A program made the translations under genes and the position numbers. A DNA stretch of 64,000 nt from NCBI GenBank assembly GCA_964384375.1, contig CAYLLN010000019.1, positions 1 to 64,000 on the forward strand. Direction: 5' to 3'. Shown piece by piece: positions 63,166 to 64,000 of this stretch; the first letter of the stretch is position 1, and every line of letters starts with the position of its first letter. The notes under the pieces were generated by a model, which was given only the letters and a program-made list of their open reading frames with translations, had not been told where the DNA came from and made no database searches. The DNA is from CAYLLN01 sp964384375 (GTDB taxonomy: Bacteria > Planctomycetota > Planctomycetia > Pirellulales > Pirellulaceae).

Positions 63166-63459
63166 ATGTCGGCCGGTGAAGAACGCAAGGGAACCCGGGT
63201 CACGTTTCTCGATCAGACCGGCGCGAAGAGCGTCGAAGCGGTGATCGCCGACACGGTCTCGGTCAAACGGATCCTGCCTAACATCATCACGAAAATGAAC
63301 CTGCCGGTGATGGGCCCCGACGGCCAGCCGATGAGCTACAGCCTCGACCACAAAGAGGGTGGCAAGCGGCTCCGCGAGGACGACACGCTGCCGGCCTCGG
63401 GCGTGCAGGATGGGCACCATTTGATCGTGTATCCGGAGATCGTCGCGGGAGGAATGTAG
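63166..63459 (+). CDS. Ubiquitin-like protein (YukD/EsaB type) with C-terminal GGM
   Basis: 97 residues from ATG 63166; GAGGGAG lies 8 bases upstream. The beta-grasp pattern runs over residues 9-92: RVTFLDQTGAKSVEAVIADT, then VSVKRILPNIITKMNLPV, DGQPMSYSLDHK, GGKRLREDDTLPASGVQDGH and HLIVYPEIV. The C-terminus is AGGM: a di-glycine followed by one residue, as in a ubiquitin precursor needing one cut. YukD/EsaB proteins otherwise work in type VII secretion without conjugation. Here the next gene is a ubiquitin-conjugating enzyme, which points to conjugation. The chemistry is inferred. Confidence 0.85.
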   Translation: MSAGEERKGTRVTFLDQTGAKSVEAVIADTVSVKRILPNIITKMNLPVMGPDGQPMSYSLDHKEGGKRLREDDTLPASGVQDGHHLIVYPEIVAGGM

Positions 63460-63461
63460 GC

Positions 63462-63561
63462 CCCTGACGCCGTCAGGGCCAGATAGAGGAATGGATGTCG
63501 AGGGGCGAGCCGTCGTCATGAAGGAGGCGACAACTCCGCCCTGTCCCTCACGGCGTGAGGG
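63462..63561. repeat. Two short palindromes between ubiquitin-like and E2 genes
   Basis: CCCTGACG-C-CGTCAGGG (63462-63478) and CCCTCACG-G-CGTGAGGG (63545-63561) are 8-bp stems with one central base, separated by 66 bases. They resemble the other 17-base palindromes of the window in layout. They lie in the 121-base gap between the two genes and do not look like terminators (no T-run). Confidence 0.75.
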
Positions 63562-63580
63562 GACTACTTTGGAGCGAACA

Positions 63581-64000
63581 ATGCGTGAATCCCCTCGCCT
63601 CCGCCGCTTGCGGAGCGATCACAAGGCGCTCGAAACTCTGGCGGCGGAAAGCTCGATCTTTTCGTTCCGCGGACACGGCACGCCGCCAGAGCTGTACGTC
63701 GTGCAGTTCACGGGGCGTGGCCTCTGGAAGCCGGAGGGAAACGGCGACGTTCGGCTGCACGAGTCGCACGAGGTGCATATTCGCTTGGGTGCGTCATATC
63801 CGCGGATGATGCCGGAACTGGCGTGGAAGACGCCGATCTTCCATCCCAACATTTCGGCCAGCGGCGTCGTTTGCCTCGGTGGCTATGGCACGTATTGGGT
63901 GCCGAGCCTCACGCTCGACGAGCTATGCACCATGCTGTGGGACATGATCCGCTACGAGAACTACGACGAGACGAGCCCGTACAACCGCGAGGCGGCCAAC
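63581..64000 (+). CDS. E2-like ubiquitin-conjugating enzyme (cut by window end)
   Basis: The first 140 codons are present; the gene continues beyond the edge. GGAG is 6 bases before ATG 63581. The E2 fold is clear: helix 1 (LRRLRSDHKALETLA), a strand region with LYVVQFTGRGLWKP, the YPRMMPEL turn (YPxxPP type), HPN (88-90), the catalytic Cys98 eight residues after the Asn, as in canonical E2, then YWVPSLTLDELCTMLWDMI, where the Trp-x-Pro matches the canonical W-x-P. E2 takes a ubiquitin-like protein from E1 as a thioester. The partner is probably the gene at 63166. Confidence 0.9.
   Translation, partial: MRESPRLRRLRSDHKALETLAAESSIFSFRGHGTPPELYVVQFTGRGLWKPEGNGDVRLHESHEVHIRLGASYPRMMPELAWKTPIFHPNISASGVVCLGGYGTYWVPSLTLDELCTMLWDMIRYENYDETSPYNREAAN

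Overview
The window looks like a chromosomal piece of a high-GC planctomycete, most likely of the Pirellulales or a relative. The evidence is an LEVRNLLA-type N-terminus on a giant surface protein, several small zinc-ribbon-headed membrane proteins, a squalene-hopene cyclase, paired SPFH proteins, a cysteine/proline/alanine-rich secreted protein, and many short dispersed palindromes of the kind that litter planctomycete genomes. The lineage call is inference from these traits; there is no rRNA gene in the window.

Layout. 1-2141: the N-terminal part of SecA and a DUF4912 protein, both on the minus strand. 3052-12133: a complete F-type ATP synthase operon (atpZ, an atpI-like gene, atpB, E, F, H, A, a DUF4870 membrane protein, atpG, D, C). 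Subunits a and b carry His-rich segments, and a 10-N assembly gap sits in the atpD P-loop. 12280-20059: a degenerate FHA-like protein, a small unknown, two adjacent SPFH/band-7 proteins, a YfhO-like membrane protein and serine acetyltransferase. 20789-27593: three small membrane proteins, ribosomal protein L28, then gatC-gatA-gatB with two lower-GC small genes inserted between them, then thiG. 27649-37631: a helical-repeat protein, a DJ-1/PfpI protein, a Tat-exported sugar isomerase-like protein, a 23-residue lysine-rich gene, a HEAT-like protein, fused aroD-aroE, a DDAH-like hydrolase and a PL11 rhamnogalacturonan lyase. 37107-41909: a chorismate-lyase-like protein, a DUF116-polyprenyl synthase fusion and squalene-hopene cyclase, which looks like an isoprenoid/hopanoid locus. 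42075-51130: a small protein, an inactive and an active M48-type membrane protease, and a 1536-residue WD40-like protein; the last three share an N-terminal zinc ribbon. 51760-60402: a Cys-rich secreted protein, a displaced RHS fragment, a candidate immunity gene and a 2154-residue RHS/YD-repeat protein. 60628-64000: a zinc-ribbon/transmembrane/alpha-toroid protein, then on the plus strand a YukD-type ubiquitin-like protein ending in GGM followed by a ubiquitin-conjugating (E2) enzyme with HPN and catalytic Cys, cut by the window end.

The strongest candidate for an under-described system is the ubiquitin-like/E2 pair at the right edge; any E1, JAB peptidase or target genes would lie just beyond 64000. 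Second is the RHS module, with an AT-rich C-terminal tip, a translationally coupled small gene and an orphan RHS fragment downstream. A third theme is that at least six families of short dispersed repeats sit between genes and, in frame, inside genes; the squalene-hopene cyclase alone carries five such segments.
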